A stretch of DNA of 64,000 nucleotides from Streptomyces tibetensis (GCF_007655005.1 NZ_SZVW01000004.1:124001-188000), one strand, 5' to 3'. Positions 32,193 through 42,083 are shown, counted from the first letter of the stretch. Notes: generated by a model from the sequence alone, not told the origin. A program made the numbers and translations.

Positions 32193-35100
32193 GTGAGCAG
32201 CAGGCCATCCCGAGGCGCTGCTCGCCTCGCAGCCATACTGGACGCGCTTCCCGACGCGTTGGTCCTGGTCAACGCCAACGGCACGGTCGTCAACGCCAAC
32301 ACCATCGCCCTGGAGGCCTTCGAGACCCCGGGCACCGCCCTGGTGGGGCGCGGGCTGCTCGATCTGCTGCCGCAGTTCGACTCCAAGCTCATCCCCGGCT
32401 CCATGCGCCGGCCGGAGCACCTCGATCCGCATGCCCGGACCAAGCCGACCCGGATGATCGCGCGCAGGACCGACGGGACCGAGTTCCCCGTCGAGGTCAC
32501 CAGTGCGAATCTCGAGAACGGGCAGCAGGCCTACGACGGTTACGGCTACACCGGTGACGAGCTGCTCATGCTCGTCGTACGGGACCTGTCCGGGACCGTG
32601 GACACCGAGGCCGAGCTCGCCCGGTCGCAGCGGCAGACCGAGATGATCCTGCGGGCCGCGGCCGAAGGCGTCGTCGGCACCGACACCGACGGGCGGGTCG
32701 TGCTCGTCAACCCGGCCGCCGCCCAGATACTGGGTTTCCGGGCCAGCGACCTCGGCGGGCGCGAACTGCACGACCTCGTGCTGCACTCGCGCGCCGACGG
32801 CTCGCCCTTCCCCTACGAGGACTCGCCGCTCGCCGACACCCTGCGCTCCGGACGCAAGCACCGGGTGCGCGGGCAGGTGCTGTACTCCAAGGACGGCGGC
32901 AAGGTGCCGGTCGACCTGACGACCGCGCCCGTGCGCGACGGCGACCAGCTCGTCGGCGCCGTGATGACCTTCACCGACCGGCGGCCCTACGACGCCGTCG
33001 TCGAGGAGAAGGAAGCGGCGGAGAAGCGGCACGCCGAGGAACTGGAGCGGATCGCCGAGGAGCACGCCTCCGAGCTCACCGCGCTGCGCCAGCAGCACGT
33101 CACCGAGCTGGAGGAGCTGACCGAACGGCACGCCGAGGAACTCGCCGCGGGCGAGGACCGCTACGCCGCGCTCGGGGAGCGCGAGAAGGACCGGTTCGAA
33201 GCGCTCGCCGCCCGGCACGAGCAGTTGCTGACCCTGCTCGGCCGGTCGCTGCGCGGGCCCCTGGAGGAGCTGCGCCGCGAGCTGGCCGCGCTCGCCGCCG
33301 ACGACGCCGGGCAGCTGTGGCCCGAGGCCAACCAGGTGCTGCACCACCTGTCGGCCGGCTATGCGCGGATCACGACACTGATCGACAACGTCCTCGGGTA
33401 CCAGCGGCTCGACGCGGGCAGCGAGAACGTCGCCCGTACGAAGGTGATGCTGGACGCCGTGGTCGCCGCCGGGGTCGACGGGGCCGTCGAGCTCATCGGG
33501 CCCGGGCGGGTGCAGTTCGCCGTGCACGCGCCGCCCATCGAGGCCGAGGTCGATCCCCGGCTGCTCGCGACCGCCCTCGCGCATCTCGTCGCGGACGTGG
33601 CGGGGGTCGACGCGACCGGCAACACGCCCGTGTCGGCGGGCGGTTACCTGGACAACACCGTCGTGGTGGCGGCGGCGCAGCGCGGCGAGGTCGTACGCAT
33701 CGAGGTGCGCGGGCCGTACGCCGGTGGCGACACCGTGCACGAGCCCATCGTGCGCGGGATCGTCCGGGCCCACGGTGGTGTGCTGCAGACGCACGATGTG
33801 CCGGGGATGAGCGGGAGCGCGTACGTGCTCGAGGTGCCGATCGGGGGCGGGGCCGGAGCTGTTGCCGCCCAGCCGGTGGACGAGTCCGCCGCGCTCGCCC
33901 TCGTCGAGCCCGCCCTCGTCGACCCTGCTGCCGTCGACGCCGCTGCCGTCGACCCCCTTGAGCAGGGCTCCGGTGGGGGGCGGCGCCGGGCGCGGCGGGC
34001 CACCACCGATTCCTTCCTGGACGGCGACGTTCCGGGTGGAGACAGCGATGAGACCGGTGCTCCCGGGGTCGAGGGGGCCGGTGGTCCCGGAGCCGACGGG
34101 GCCGTGCCCACCGGGCGGCGCCGGCGGCGGGCCGCCGGGGAACCGGCCGCTCTTCCGGCGCAGGCGTCCGGTGAGGACGCCGCGGCGGGCGGCGCGTCCG
34201 GCGGCACCGGGCGTCGGCGGCGTGCGGCCGAGGAAGCCGGTGCGGACGGCGTCGGCAGTGCCGTTCAGGGCATCGCCGAGGGGGCCGTGGTGACGGCCGC
34301 CGAGCACGCGGCGGGGACCGCCGCCTCGAACACTGGCCTGGGCGGAACCGTGCCGCCGCAGGGTGTGCCCGGGCCGTCCGGGCGACGGGCCCGGCGGGAG
34401 CCCGGTGAGCAGGCGGCGCTGCCGCCCGCCCTGCCCGCGGCGTCGTCCGACGGTGAGGCCGCCGGTTCCGCCGGTTCCGCCGATGCGGCTCAGGGGCAGG
34501 GCCAGCAGCAGCCGACCGGGCGCCGACGGCGTGCGCTGGCCGCGGCCAACGAGCGGGCGGCCGCCGCGCAGGAGGCGGCCGGGCCGCGTCCGGTGTTCGC
34601 GCTGCCGCCGGCCGGTTCCGATCAGACTCCGCCCCCGGCCCAGCAGGAGGCTCCGGCCCAGGCCGACCAAGGGCAGCAGGTCATGGGCGGCCCCGTCGGA
34701 ACGCCCGTTGCCGCACCGGGCGGCGTACCGGGTGGCGCCCCGGATGTGGCGCCGGGTGTGGTGCCCGCCCAGGGGCAGGGACAGGTGCCGGCACAGGGAC
34801 AGGTGCCGGTCCAGGGGCAGGTTCCGGCACCGGGGCAGGTACCAGCACAGGGGCAGGTGCCGGTCCAGGGGCAGGTTCCGGTACAGGGACAGGTTCCAGC
34901 ACAGGGGCAGGTGCCGGGCCAGGGGCAGCCGCAGCAGGCCGTGGCGGGTTCCGCGGCGGCCGGTGCCGGCGACGGCGTGGCCGACGAGGGGCGGCACGAT
35001 GCCGTTCCGCACGACCAGTCCGCCGATCACACTCCGCCGCAGCCGCATCCCACCAGTGCGCCGACCGGCCGTCGGCGCCGGGCCGTCGCGGCGCCGCGGC

Positions 35101-37385
35101 CGGCCGAGGAGGCCGGAGCACCGGCGCCAGGAGCTGCCGACCAGGTGGGTCCTGCACCGGGGGGCTCCGCACCGGCGGGTTCCGCACCGGCGGGCCCTGC
35201 ACCTACGGGTTCTGTGGGTGCCGCGCCCGCGGGCCCCGCCGCGGCAGGACCCGTGCCTCCGGGTTCCGTGCCTGCCGCTTCCGCGCCGGCCGGACCCGTG
35301 CCCGCCGGAGCCGCGCAGGGTGTTCCCGCGCAGCAGGACGCCACCGGCCAGGTCCCGCTGGGGCAGGCCATGCCCGGCCAGGTCCCGCTGGGGCAGGCCA
35401 TGCCCGGCCAGGCCGCGCCGGTGCAGGGCGGTGTCGCAGCCGCCCCCGTTGCGCCGGGTACGGCCGTGCCGCCGCAGGGCGTGCCGGTTCCCGCGCAGGG
35501 CAACGCCGTACCTCCGCAGGGCAACGCCGTACCTCCGCAGGCACACGCCGTGCCGCCGCAGGGCGTGTCCGTACCCGCTCCGGGTGGGCTCGGGCACAGT
35601 GTGCAGGCGGCCCTCCCGGGGCAGGTCCTGCAGTCCTCGGTCCCGGCCCAGCCCCTGCCGCAGCAGGGCATCGCCGCACCGGGTCAGCCCGCCGCAGGCC
35701 GGCCGCTCCCCGCGGAGGCCGCTGCGGGCCAGGGCGTCCCGCCCCACGGCGCGCCCGTTCAGGCATCTCCGCCGCAGGGCGCTCCGGCTCAGGGCGCGCC
35801 CGTTCAGGCGTCTCCGCCGCAGGGGGCTCCCGCCCGGGGAGTGCCGGTGCAGGGAGCTCCGGCCCAGGGCACTGACGCCCACGGCACCCCGCCGCAGGGT
35901 GGCACCCCGGCCGCTCAGCCCTGGCCCGCCGCCGACGACACGTCGGGGACCGGGGCCCCGCACCCGGTGCCCGCGAACGGCACACCGCCCAGGGGCGCTC
36001 AGCAGCACACGCCCGCGCCGGGCACGCCGCTGCCGCCTCACGGCACGCCGCTGCCGCCTCAAGGCGCGCCGCGGGCGGCTCAGCCGTTGCCCGCGGAGGC
36101 CGCGGCACCCGTCGATCCGAACTCCACGCAGGGACGTGCGATCAGCGTGCGGACGCTCGGCCAGGGTGTGCCGTTCACCCGGCAGGCGGCCCAGGTGCAG
36201 CAGCCGTCGGCCGCACCCTTCCCGCAGTCCGCCGCGTTGCAGTCGGCGACTCCTCCCCCGCACCAGCCGGGCGGATCGGGCCGGCGCCGCAAGCTCGGCA
36301 CGCCGCCCGACCCGGCGGCGCGTGCGGACCAGGCGGCCCGCCCGGAGCAGGGGCAGCCGCGCCAGGCGGGCCAGGGGGCCCGTCCGGAGCAGGCCGCGCG
36401 GCCGCATCCGGCGTCCGAGCACACGCCGCCGCCGGTCGCCGCGCAGGTCCCCGCCCCGGCCACCGCACCCGTCCCGGCACAGCCGTCCCTCGCCGGTCAG
36501 TCGCGCCTCGCGCACATGACCGAGGGCGGCGGCCGGTCGTACGCCATAGGCGCACCGGACGAGAACGCCGCCGAGGGTCCCGAGCCGCTGGACGGGCCCG
36601 GCGGGGCCGTCGAGGTGGCCGATCCGCCGCGGCCGCAGCCGATGGACGACGAGTTGCCGCCCGAGCCGCTGGACAACCCGCGGCGGCTGCTGGTGTGGCC
36701 CGCGCCGGACGTCAGCACCCAGCAGGCGCTGAGCGACCGCGGCTACCGGCCGGTGATCGTGAACTCGCGCGAGGAGGTCGACGCGCAGATCGCGGCGTTC
36801 CCGGCCGCGCTGTTCGTCGACCCGCTGACCGGGCCGATCACGCGTACGGCACTGCAGTCGCTGCGGCAGGCCGCCGTGGCCGCCGAGGTGCCCGTGCTGG
36901 TCACGGCCGGGCTCGGGCAGGCCTCGCGGGACGCGGCGTACGGCGCCGATCCGGCCGTGCTGCTGAAGGCGCTGGCGCCGCGCGACACCGAGCAGCACCC
37001 GCCGCGGGTCCTGCTGATCGAGGAGCACGCGGAGATCGCGCTGGCGCTGACGGCGACGCTGGAGCGGCGCGGGATGCAGGTCGCGCGGGCCGCGAGCGAC
37101 GCGGACGCGGTGACGCTGGCGGGACAGTTCCGGCCGAACCTGGTCGTGATGGATCTGCTGCAGGTGCAGCGGCGGCAGGAGGGCTTCGCCGGGATCGTCG
37201 ACTGGCTGCGGGCGAACGGGCAGCTCAACCGCACCCCGCTCGTCGTCTACACGGCCGCCGTCGACCAGGCCGACCTGCCGCGGCTGGCGTCCGGGGAGAC
37301 GGTGCTGTTCCTCGCGGAGCGGTCCACCAGCAACGAGGTGCAGTCCCGGATCGTCGACCTGCTCAGCCGGATCGGGACCAACTAG
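32193..37385 (+). CDS. giant PAS-PAS/degenerate kinase/receiver hybrid signalling protein
   Basis: 1730 residues; GGAGG upstream of the GTG start. Order: PAS (about 8-130, LDALPDALVLVNANGTVVNA), PAS (about 150-265, ILRAAAEGVVGTDTDGRVVL), acidic coiled coil (270-345), DHp-like LGRSLRGPLEELRREL near 345, where the expected SHELRTPL His is replaced, HATPase-like region to about 555 without a clear G1 box, about 900 residues of Pro/Ala/Gln/Gly repeats (GQVPAQ-type), then two receiver-like domains (about 1497 and 1603). The last keeps Asp1654 in VVMDLL. Probably a scaffold or osmosensory-type regulator like other Streptomyces giant hybrids, but not an ordinary kinase. Confidence 0.82.
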   Translation: MSSRPSRGAARLAAILDALPDALVLVNANGTVVNANTIALEAFETPGTALVGRGLLDLLPQFDSKLIPGSMRRPEHLDPHARTKPTRMIARRTDGTEFPVEVTSANLENGQQAYDGYGYTGDELLMLVVRDLSGTVDTEAELARSQRQTEMILRAAAEGVVGTDTDGRVVLVNPAAAQILGFRASDLGGRELHDLVLHSRADGSPFPYEDSPLADTLRSGRKHRVRGQVLYSKDGGKVPVDLTTAPVRDGDQLVGAVMTFTDRRPYDAVVEEKEAAEKRHAEELERIAEEHASELTALRQQHVTELEELTERHAEELAAGEDRYAALGEREKDRFEALAARHEQLLTLLGRSLRGPLEELRRELAALAADDAGQLWPEANQVLHHLSAGYARITTLIDNVLGYQRLDAGSENVARTKVMLDAVVAAGVDGAVELIGPGRVQFAVHAPPIEAEVDPRLLATALAHLVADVAGVDATGNTPVSAGGYLDNTVVVAAAQRGEVVRIEVRGPYAGGDTVHEPIVRGIVRAHGGVLQTHDVPGMSGSAYVLEVPIGGGAGAVAAQPVDESAALALVEPALVDPAAVDAAAVDPLEQGSGGGRRRARRATTDSFLDGDVPGGDSDETGAPGVEGAGGPGADGAVPTGRRRRRAAGEPAALPAQASGEDAAAGGASGGTGRRRRAAEEAGADGVGSAVQGIAEGAVVTAAEHAAGTAASNTGLGGTVPPQGVPGPSGRRARREPGEQAALPPALPAASSDGEAAGSAGSADAAQGQGQQQPTGRRRRALAAANERAAAAQEAAGPRPVFALPPAGSDQTPPPAQQEAPAQADQGQQVMGGPVGTPVAAPGGVPGGAPDVAPGVVPAQGQGQVPAQGQVPVQGQVPAPGQVPAQGQVPVQGQVPVQGQVPAQGQVPGQGQPQQAVAGSAAAGAGDGVADEGRHDAVPHDQSADHTPPQPHPTSAPTGRRRRAVAAPRPAEEAGAPAPGAADQVGPAPGGSAPAGSAPAGPAPTGSVGAAPAGPAAAGPVPPGSVPAASAPAGPVPAGAAQGVPAQQDATGQVPLGQAMPGQVPLGQAMPGQAAPVQGGVAAAPVAPGTAVPPQGVPVPAQGNAVPPQGNAVPPQAHAVPPQGVSVPAPGGLGHSVQAALPGQVLQSSVPAQPLPQQGIAAPGQPAAGRPLPAEAAAGQGVPPHGAPVQASPPQGAPAQGAPVQASPPQGAPARGVPVQGAPAQGTDAHGTPPQGGTPAAQPWPAADDTSGTGAPHPVPANGTPPRGAQQHTPAPGTPLPPHGTPLPPQGAPRAAQPLPAEAAAPVDPNSTQGRAISVRTLGQGVPFTRQAAQVQQPSAAPFPQSAALQSATPPPHQPGGSGRRRKLGTPPDPAARADQAARPEQGQPRQAGQGARPEQAARPHPASEHTPPPVAAQVPAPATAPVPAQPSLAGQSRLAHMTEGGGRSYAIGAPDENAAEGPEPLDGPGGAVEVADPPRPQPMDDELPPEPLDNPRRLLVWPAPDVSTQQALSDRGYRPVIVNSREEVDAQIAAFPAALFVDPLTGPITRTALQSLRQAAVAAEVPVLVTAGLGQASRDAAYGADPAVLLKALAPRDTEQHPPRVLLIEEHAEIALALTATLERRGMQVARAASDADAVTLAGQFRPNLVVMDLLQVQRRQEGFAGIVDWLRANGQLNRTPLVVYTAAVDQADLPRLASGETVLFLAERSTSNEVQSRIVDLLSRIGTN
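34770..34925 (+). repeat. 18-bp coding repeats (GQVPAQ units)
   Basis: About nine tandem variants of CAGGTGCCGGCACAGGGA, encoding GQVP(A/V)(Q/P) units in the disordered part of the giant protein. A replication-slippage hotspot. Confidence 0.8.
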
Positions 37386-37455
37386 CAGGTCCCGGTGCCG
37401 CGCAGGCGACGTTCGGCCGTGCGTCGCGACGGGGCGGACGTCGCCTGTCGCGGTA

Positions 37456-38034
37456 CTAGCGTGCCGTCAGCCGGCGCGCCGCCTCCTTCACCGACGCGCG
37501 CAGGCGGTCCCGGTCCGGCTCGCCCTCCCCGACCAGGATGCGCCGCATCTGCGGGACGACGGCCGTCCAGTTGGCGAGGGCCGTGAGCAGGAACAGCAGG
37601 TCGGCCGCCGGGATGGCGTCCGTGACGACGCCGCGGTCCTGCGCGTCCTGGAGGGCGCCGACCTTGCGGGCGTAGTGCTCCTGGCGGCCGGACTCGTGGG
37701 GCAGTTCGGAGCTGCCGTACTCCAGGCCCTCCCAGAAGAGCAGGCGCAGCAGCTCGGGGTGGGCGGCGTGGTAGTCCATCAGGCGGTCGATCCAGCTCTC
37801 GATGTCGTCCGGGTCGACGGGGACGGCTTCGGCGAGGTGGAGCATCTTCCTCTCGAGGACGATCGCGAACAGCTCCGCCTTGTTGCCGAAGTAGGCGTAG
37901 ATGAGCTGCTTGTTGGCCTTCGCCTCGGCGGCGATGCGATCGATGCGGGCACCGGCGATGCCGTGCCGGGCGAACTCGGCGACCGCCGCCTCGAAGATCC
38001 GGGCCTTGGTGGCCTCGGGGTCCCTTGCTGCCAT
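37456..38034 (-). CDS. TetR-family repressor of the adjacent MFS gene
   Basis: 192 residues from ATG 38034 (MAARDPEATKARIFEAAVAE). HTH at about 22-45 (GIAGARIDRIAAEAKANKQL, IYAYFGNKAELF). The C-terminal helical ligand domain is Leu/Trp-rich (LLFWEGLEYGSSELP). Divergent from the MFS transporter with two inverted-repeat operators between. I recognise the arrangement as that of S. coelicolor SCO4008/SCO4007, where a TetR repressor controls an MFS pump; orthology is inferred from neighbourhood, not tested. Confidence 0.88.
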   Translation of the reverse strand: MAARDPEATKARIFEAAVAEFARHGIAGARIDRIAAEAKANKQLIYAYFGNKAELFAIVLERKMLHLAEAVPVDPDDIESWIDRLMDYHAAHPELLRLLFWEGLEYGSSELPHESGRQEHYARKVGALQDAQDRGVVTDAIPAADLLFLLTALANWTAVVPQMRRILVGEGEPDRDRLRASVKEAARRLTAR

Positions 38035-38057
38035 GGGGGAGAGGGTAGCGCGCCGAG

Positions 38058-38134
38058 CAACCAACTGTTTGGTTGACAGGGAAGGGCGGGGCGACCCAGA
38101 CTGTTCCCCCACCAGCCAACCAACCAGTTAGTTG
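38058..38134. promoter_or_regulatory. paired TetR operators between repressor and MFS gene
   Basis: CAACCAACTGTTTGGTTG at 38058-38075 (7-bp arms) and CAACCAACCAGTTAGTTG at 38117-38134 (imperfect arms), 59 bp apart, one nearer each divergent gene. The shared CAACCAAC half-sites imply the same repressor. Confidence 0.75.
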
Positions 38135-38163
38135 CTAGAGTCGACTCCAAGGAGTCCCTTCCC

Positions 38164-39363
38164 ATGCCGTCAGCGACCACCACCGCCCCGCAGGCCACGA
38201 GCCCCGCGCGACCGGCTCGTACGCCCGCCCCCGGTCTCTTCCTCACCCTGCTCGCCGTGTGCAGTGCGGTCACCGCCGCCAACATCTACCTCGCCGCGCC
38301 GCTGCTCCCGCTCATGGCCCGGGACTTCGGCTCGGCGCCCTCGGCCATCGCCTGGATCGCCTCGGTCGCCCAGCTCGGCTATGCGGTCGGCCTGCTGTTC
38401 TTCGCCCCGCTCGGCGACAGCGCGAACCGGCGCCGGCTGGTCGCCGGGCTCACGGTCGTCACCGCGCTCGCGCTGGGAGCCAGTGCGCTCGCTCCGGGCG
38501 CCGGGACCCTCGCGGTCGCGATGTTCGTCGCCTCGGCGGCCACCGTCATACCCCAGCTGCTCGTGCCTCTGGTCGCCGAGCGGGCCCCTGCCGAGCGGCG
38601 TGCCCTGCATGTCGCGACGGTCATCGCGGGCCTGTTCCTCGGCATCGTCGGAGCCCGGGTCCTGGGCGGGCTGGCCGGACAGGCCTTCGGCTGGCGGTGG
38701 GTGTTCGCCGGTGGGGGCGTGCTCACCCTCGCCCTGGGGCTCGCGACGGCGGTGGTCCTGCCGTCGCGGCGACGCCGGGAGGGCCCGCTGTTCGCGGGGC
38801 TGGTGGCGCTGCCGTCGGTGCTGCGGAGCTCGCCGGAGCTGTCGCGGGCGTGTGTGCGACAGGCCGGGATGTTCGGTGCGTGGAGCGCGCTGTGGACCTC
38901 GTTGACGCTGTTGCTGACCGGGCCGGCGTACGGGCTGTCCGCCGCGACCGCCGGGCTGTTCGGGCTGTTCGCCCTGACCGCGAGTGCGGTGGCGCCGCTG
39001 GCGGGCGGACTCGTGGACCGGTTCGGGGCGGCGCGGGTCGTGCGGTCGGCGTATCTGGTCGCCGCCGTGTCCGTGCCGCTGTTCTGGCTGGGCGGGCAGG
39101 TGCTGGGGGCGCTGTTCGCCGCGGCGGTCGCCGTGCACGCGGCACTGGTCGCCTCCCATGTCGCCAACCAGACCCTCGCCCTGACCACGACCGCCACCCC
39201 CGCCACGGCCAACACCGCCTACGTCGTCGCCGGTTTCGCGGGCGGCGCGACCGCTTCGGCCCTCGCCGGGGTGGCGTTCAGCCACTTCGGGTGGGGTGGG
39301 GTGTGTGTCGTGGCGGGCGTGTGGCTGGTGCTCGGGTGGGGTCTGACCTCCCTGCGCCGGTGA
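38164..39363 (+). CDS. MFS efflux transporter
   Basis: 399 residues with twelve predicted helices. AAGGAG lies nine bases upstream. Signature segments: APLGDSANRRRLVAG (loop 2-3 motif A), MFVASAATVIPQLLVPLVAE and AGLFLGIVGARVLGGLAGQA. DHA1-like drug:H+ antiporter fold. Under a divergent TetR gene, so it is likely an inducible pump for a small, probably cationic or aromatic compound. Substrate unknown. Confidence 0.88.
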   Translation: MPSATTTAPQATSPARPARTPAPGLFLTLLAVCSAVTAANIYLAAPLLPLMARDFGSAPSAIAWIASVAQLGYAVGLLFFAPLGDSANRRRLVAGLTVVTALALGASALAPGAGTLAVAMFVASAATVIPQLLVPLVAERAPAERRALHVATVIAGLFLGIVGARVLGGLAGQAFGWRWVFAGGGVLTLALGLATAVVLPSRRRREGPLFAGLVALPSVLRSSPELSRACVRQAGMFGAWSALWTSLTLLLTGPAYGLSAATAGLFGLFALTASAVAPLAGGLVDRFGAARVVRSAYLVAAVSVPLFWLGGQVLGALFAAAVAVHAALVASHVANQTLALTTTATPATANTAYVVAGFAGGATASALAGVAFSHFGWGGVCVVAGVWLVLGWGLTSLRR

Positions 39364-39435
39364 AGGCCGGGCCATCGGAGGGGTCCGGGTGCGCCGGGCG
39401 GGGGCCGGGTGCGCCGGGCGGGGCCGGCTCCGGCG

Positions 39436-40317
39436 TCAGGACGGCTGGTGAGGCACGCCGTGCGGCACTTCGGAGGAAGCCGAGCTGCGGTCGCCGATCG
39501 CGAACGTGGAGGAGTCGACCGACCCGATGTGGATGCCGGCCTGCTCGGGCCTGGTGAGGAAGTCCCGCAGGGTGCGGCCCACAGGGGCGATGTGCGGGGC
39601 GACGCTGATCAGAAGGGCGACGCCGAGCACCACGGCGGCCAGCTGCCCGACATAGCCGAGCAGGGCGGCCAAGGGCGGAACGGTGAACGTCAGGAACGCC
39701 AGCGCGAAGAAGGTCGGGACGTGTTCCCGGTCCTCCTTCCTGCGGGCGGCCGCGCGTTCATGGACGTCGACGTCCCCCTCCTCGTTGTGATCCACGACCT
39801 TCCAGCCGGTGATGTCCCGGGCGGCGACGGAGAGTCGCAGCGTCACCGACCGGCCCCGCTCGAGATGGCCGATGACGAAAACGGCCTCGCTCGCGTCCTG
39901 CTCGAGATCGGGGCGCCTGGACACCCCCATCTCGCGCTCGGGCTGCGAGGTCGGCACCGCTTCGATGACCTGTGCGCTGGGCGGGAAGCAGAAGCGCAGT
40001 CGCTCGTTCTTGACGACCCTGTTGCCACTGTTCTCGACCCGGAACTCGACCGAACTCAGCCCCTCGATGGGGTAGTCGTTGTAGCTCAGCCGCAGCAGGC
40101 GCCGAAGCGTGTCGTCCGTGGAGACCATGGCGTGGTGGACCTCGGCGTCCCAGGAGAGCCGCTTCGTCGGTTCGCGGCGGAGCTTCATGCGCTCGATGGC
40201 GACGGTTCCCAGGATGCCGAGGATCACGCCCACGACGGCGACGACGAGGTTCTGCTGGAACTCGGACAGCACACCTTCGGCCGCCGTCACCACGGCATGA
40301 GCCGCCCCCAACTGCAT
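39436..40317 (-). CDS. conserved membrane protein of unknown function
   Basis: 293 residues. N-terminal helix (about 22-40, LVVAVVGVILGILGTVAIER), a soluble domain of about 150 residues (TKRLSWDAEVHHAMVS, LSSVEFRVENSGNRVVKNER) with immunoglobulin-like beta content, and two helices near 215-260 before a polar tail. I do not recognise a named family. Stands between the MFS gene and the acyl-CoA ligase with no coupling. Confidence 0.65.
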   Translation of the reverse strand: MQLGAAHAVVTAAEGVLSEFQQNLVVAVVGVILGILGTVAIERMKLRREPTKRLSWDAEVHHAMVSTDDTLRRLLRLSYNDYPIEGLSSVEFRVENSGNRVVKNERLRFCFPPSAQVIEAVPTSQPEREMGVSRRPDLEQDASEAVFVIGHLERGRSVTLRLSVAARDITGWKVVDHNEEGDVDVHERAAARRKEDREHVPTFFALAFLTFTVPPLAALLGYVGQLAAVVLGVALLISVAPHIAPVGRTLRDFLTRPEQAGIHIGSVDSSTFAIGDRSSASSEVPHGVPHQPS

Positions 40318-40415
40318 GACCGTCCCCCCGCCCCCGGCCCGGCGCCCGGTCCCTCATCCAACCAGACGTGACGTGTCGAGGCAGGTGAGTCGTCCGATCG
40401 CCGGGCCCCGCCGGA

Positions 40416-42083
40416 TCAGCTGAGGGACGTCACGTCCAGCTCCCCCTGCGCGTACTGCCTGCGCAGGACCTTCTTGTCGAACTTTCCCACGCTCGTCTTC
40501 GGGACCGCCTCGATGACCGTCCAGCGTTCCGGGAGCTGCCACTTGGCGATGTGGCCCTCGTCGGCGAGGAAGGCGCGCAGGGTCTCGAAGGTGGCGCTGG
40601 AACCTTCCCTGAGGACGACCGTGGCCAGGGGGCGCTCGCCCCACTTCTCGTCGGGGACGGCGACGACGGCCGCCTCGGCGACGTCGGGGTGGGACATCAG
40701 CGCGTTCTCCAGCTCCACCGACGAGATCCACTCGCCGCCCGACTTGATGACGTCCTTGGCCCGGTCGGTGAGGATGAGGTAGCCGTCGGGGGAGATGGTC
40801 CCGACGTCGCCCGTCTTGAGCCAGCCGTCCTCGCTGAACTTGTCGGCGGGGCGCAGCGGTTCGCCGTCGGGGCCGTTGTAGTAGGCGCCCGCGATCCAGG
40901 GGCCGCGTACCTCCAGCTCACCGGCCGACTCGCCGTCCCAGGGAAGGCGTTCGCCGCCGGGGCCCGACAGGCGGGCTTCGACACCGGCCGGGAAGCGGCC
41001 CTGGGTGAGGCGGTAGGCGAACTCCTCCTCCGTGCCGGCCGCACTGGCGGGCGGACGGGCGATCGTGCCGAGCGGGGACGTCTCCGTCATGCCCCAGGCG
41101 TGGCAGACCCGCATGCCCAGCTTGTCGAAGGCCTCCATCAGCGAGGGCGGACAGGCCGAGCCGCCGATGGTGACCTGGCCGAGGGAGGAGACGTCACGCG
41201 GGTTCGCCGTCAGCTCGGCGAGCAGGCCCTGCCAGATGGTGGGGACGGCGGCCGCGTGCGTGGGCTTCTCGCTCTCGATCATCGCGGCGAGGGGGGCCGG
41301 CTGGAGGAAGCGGTCCGGCATCAGCATGTTCACGCCGGTCATGAACGTGGCGTGCGGCAGGCCCCAGGCGTTCACGTGGAACTGGGGGACCACGACCAGC
41401 GAGGTGTCCTGGTCGGTCAGACCCATCGACTGGGCCATGTTGACCTGCATGGAGTGCAGGTAGATGGAGCGGTGGCTGTAGACCACGCCCTTGGGGTCGC
41501 CGGTGGTGCCGGAGGTGTAGCACATGGCGGCGGCCTGGCGTTCGTCCAGCTCGGGCCAGTCGTACGAGGTGGGCTTGCCGGCGATCAGGTCCTCGTACTC
41601 GTGAACGTGGATGTGACCGACGCTCGCGCCGGCGAGGAGGGAGCGGTCCCCGGGGCCGGTGACGACCACGTGCTCGACCGGCTTCAGGTGCGGCAGCAGC
41701 GGGGCGAGCAGGGGGAGCAGCGAACCGTTGACGATGATCACGCGGTCGGCGGCGTGGTGGACGATCCAGGCCAGCTGCTCGGGCGGGAGGCGGAGGTTCA
41801 GGGTGTGGAGGACCGCGCCCATGGACGGGATGGCGAAGTAGGCCTCGACATGTTCCGCGTTGTTCCAGGCCAGGGTCGCGACGCGCTCGTCGCCGGTGAC
41901 GCCGAGGTCCTCCCGCAGCGCGTGGGCCAGCTGGGCCGCGCGGGCGCCGATCTCGGCGAAGGAGCGGCGGTGCGGCTCGTCCTCACCGGTCCAGGTGGTC
42001 ACCTGCGATGTCCCGTGGATCGTCGACCCGTGGGTCAGGATCCTCGAGATCAGCAGCGGTACGTCCTGCATGGTGCTCAGCAC
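40416..42083 (-). CDS. fatty-acid/acyl-CoA synthetase (ANL superfamily)
   Basis: 555 residues from GTG 42083, preferred over the frame's earlier starts because GGGAGG lies six bases upstream. AMP-binding core: YTSGTTGDPKG (P-loop), WGMTETSPLG, GWLKTGDVGTISPDGYLILT, DRAKDVIKSGGEWIS and C-terminal Lys in PKTSVGKFDKK. Activates medium or long acids as acyl-AMP then acyl-CoA. It lies downstream of the lipid-transfer/MaoC operon, separated by the sigma gene, and might feed it. Confidence 0.9.
   Translation of the reverse strand: MLSTMQDVPLLISRILTHGSTIHGTSQVTTWTGEDEPHRRSFAEIGARAAQLAHALREDLGVTGDERVATLAWNNAEHVEAYFAIPSMGAVLHTLNLRLPPEQLAWIVHHAADRVIIVNGSLLPLLAPLLPHLKPVEHVVVTGPGDRSLLAGASVGHIHVHEYEDLIAGKPTSYDWPELDERQAAAMCYTSGTTGDPKGVVYSHRSIYLHSMQVNMAQSMGLTDQDTSLVVVPQFHVNAWGLPHATFMTGVNMLMPDRFLQPAPLAAMIESEKPTHAAAVPTIWQGLLAELTANPRDVSSLGQVTIGGSACPPSLMEAFDKLGMRVCHAWGMTETSPLGTIARPPASAAGTEEEFAYRLTQGRFPAGVEARLSGPGGERLPWDGESAGELEVRGPWIAGAYYNGPDGEPLRPADKFSEDGWLKTGDVGTISPDGYLILTDRAKDVIKSGGEWISSVELENALMSHPDVAEAAVVAVPDEKWGERPLATVVLREGSSATFETLRAFLADEGHIAKWQLPERWTVIEAVPKTSVGKFDKKVLRRQYAQGELDVTSLS

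Noticed and set aside
32028..37028. 1666-residue minus-strand open frame opposite the giant PAS protein
   Set aside because: Antisense of a GC-rich gene with strong third-position bias. The text is Arg/Gly/Pro repeats without any domain, whereas the plus strand has PAS and receiver domains.
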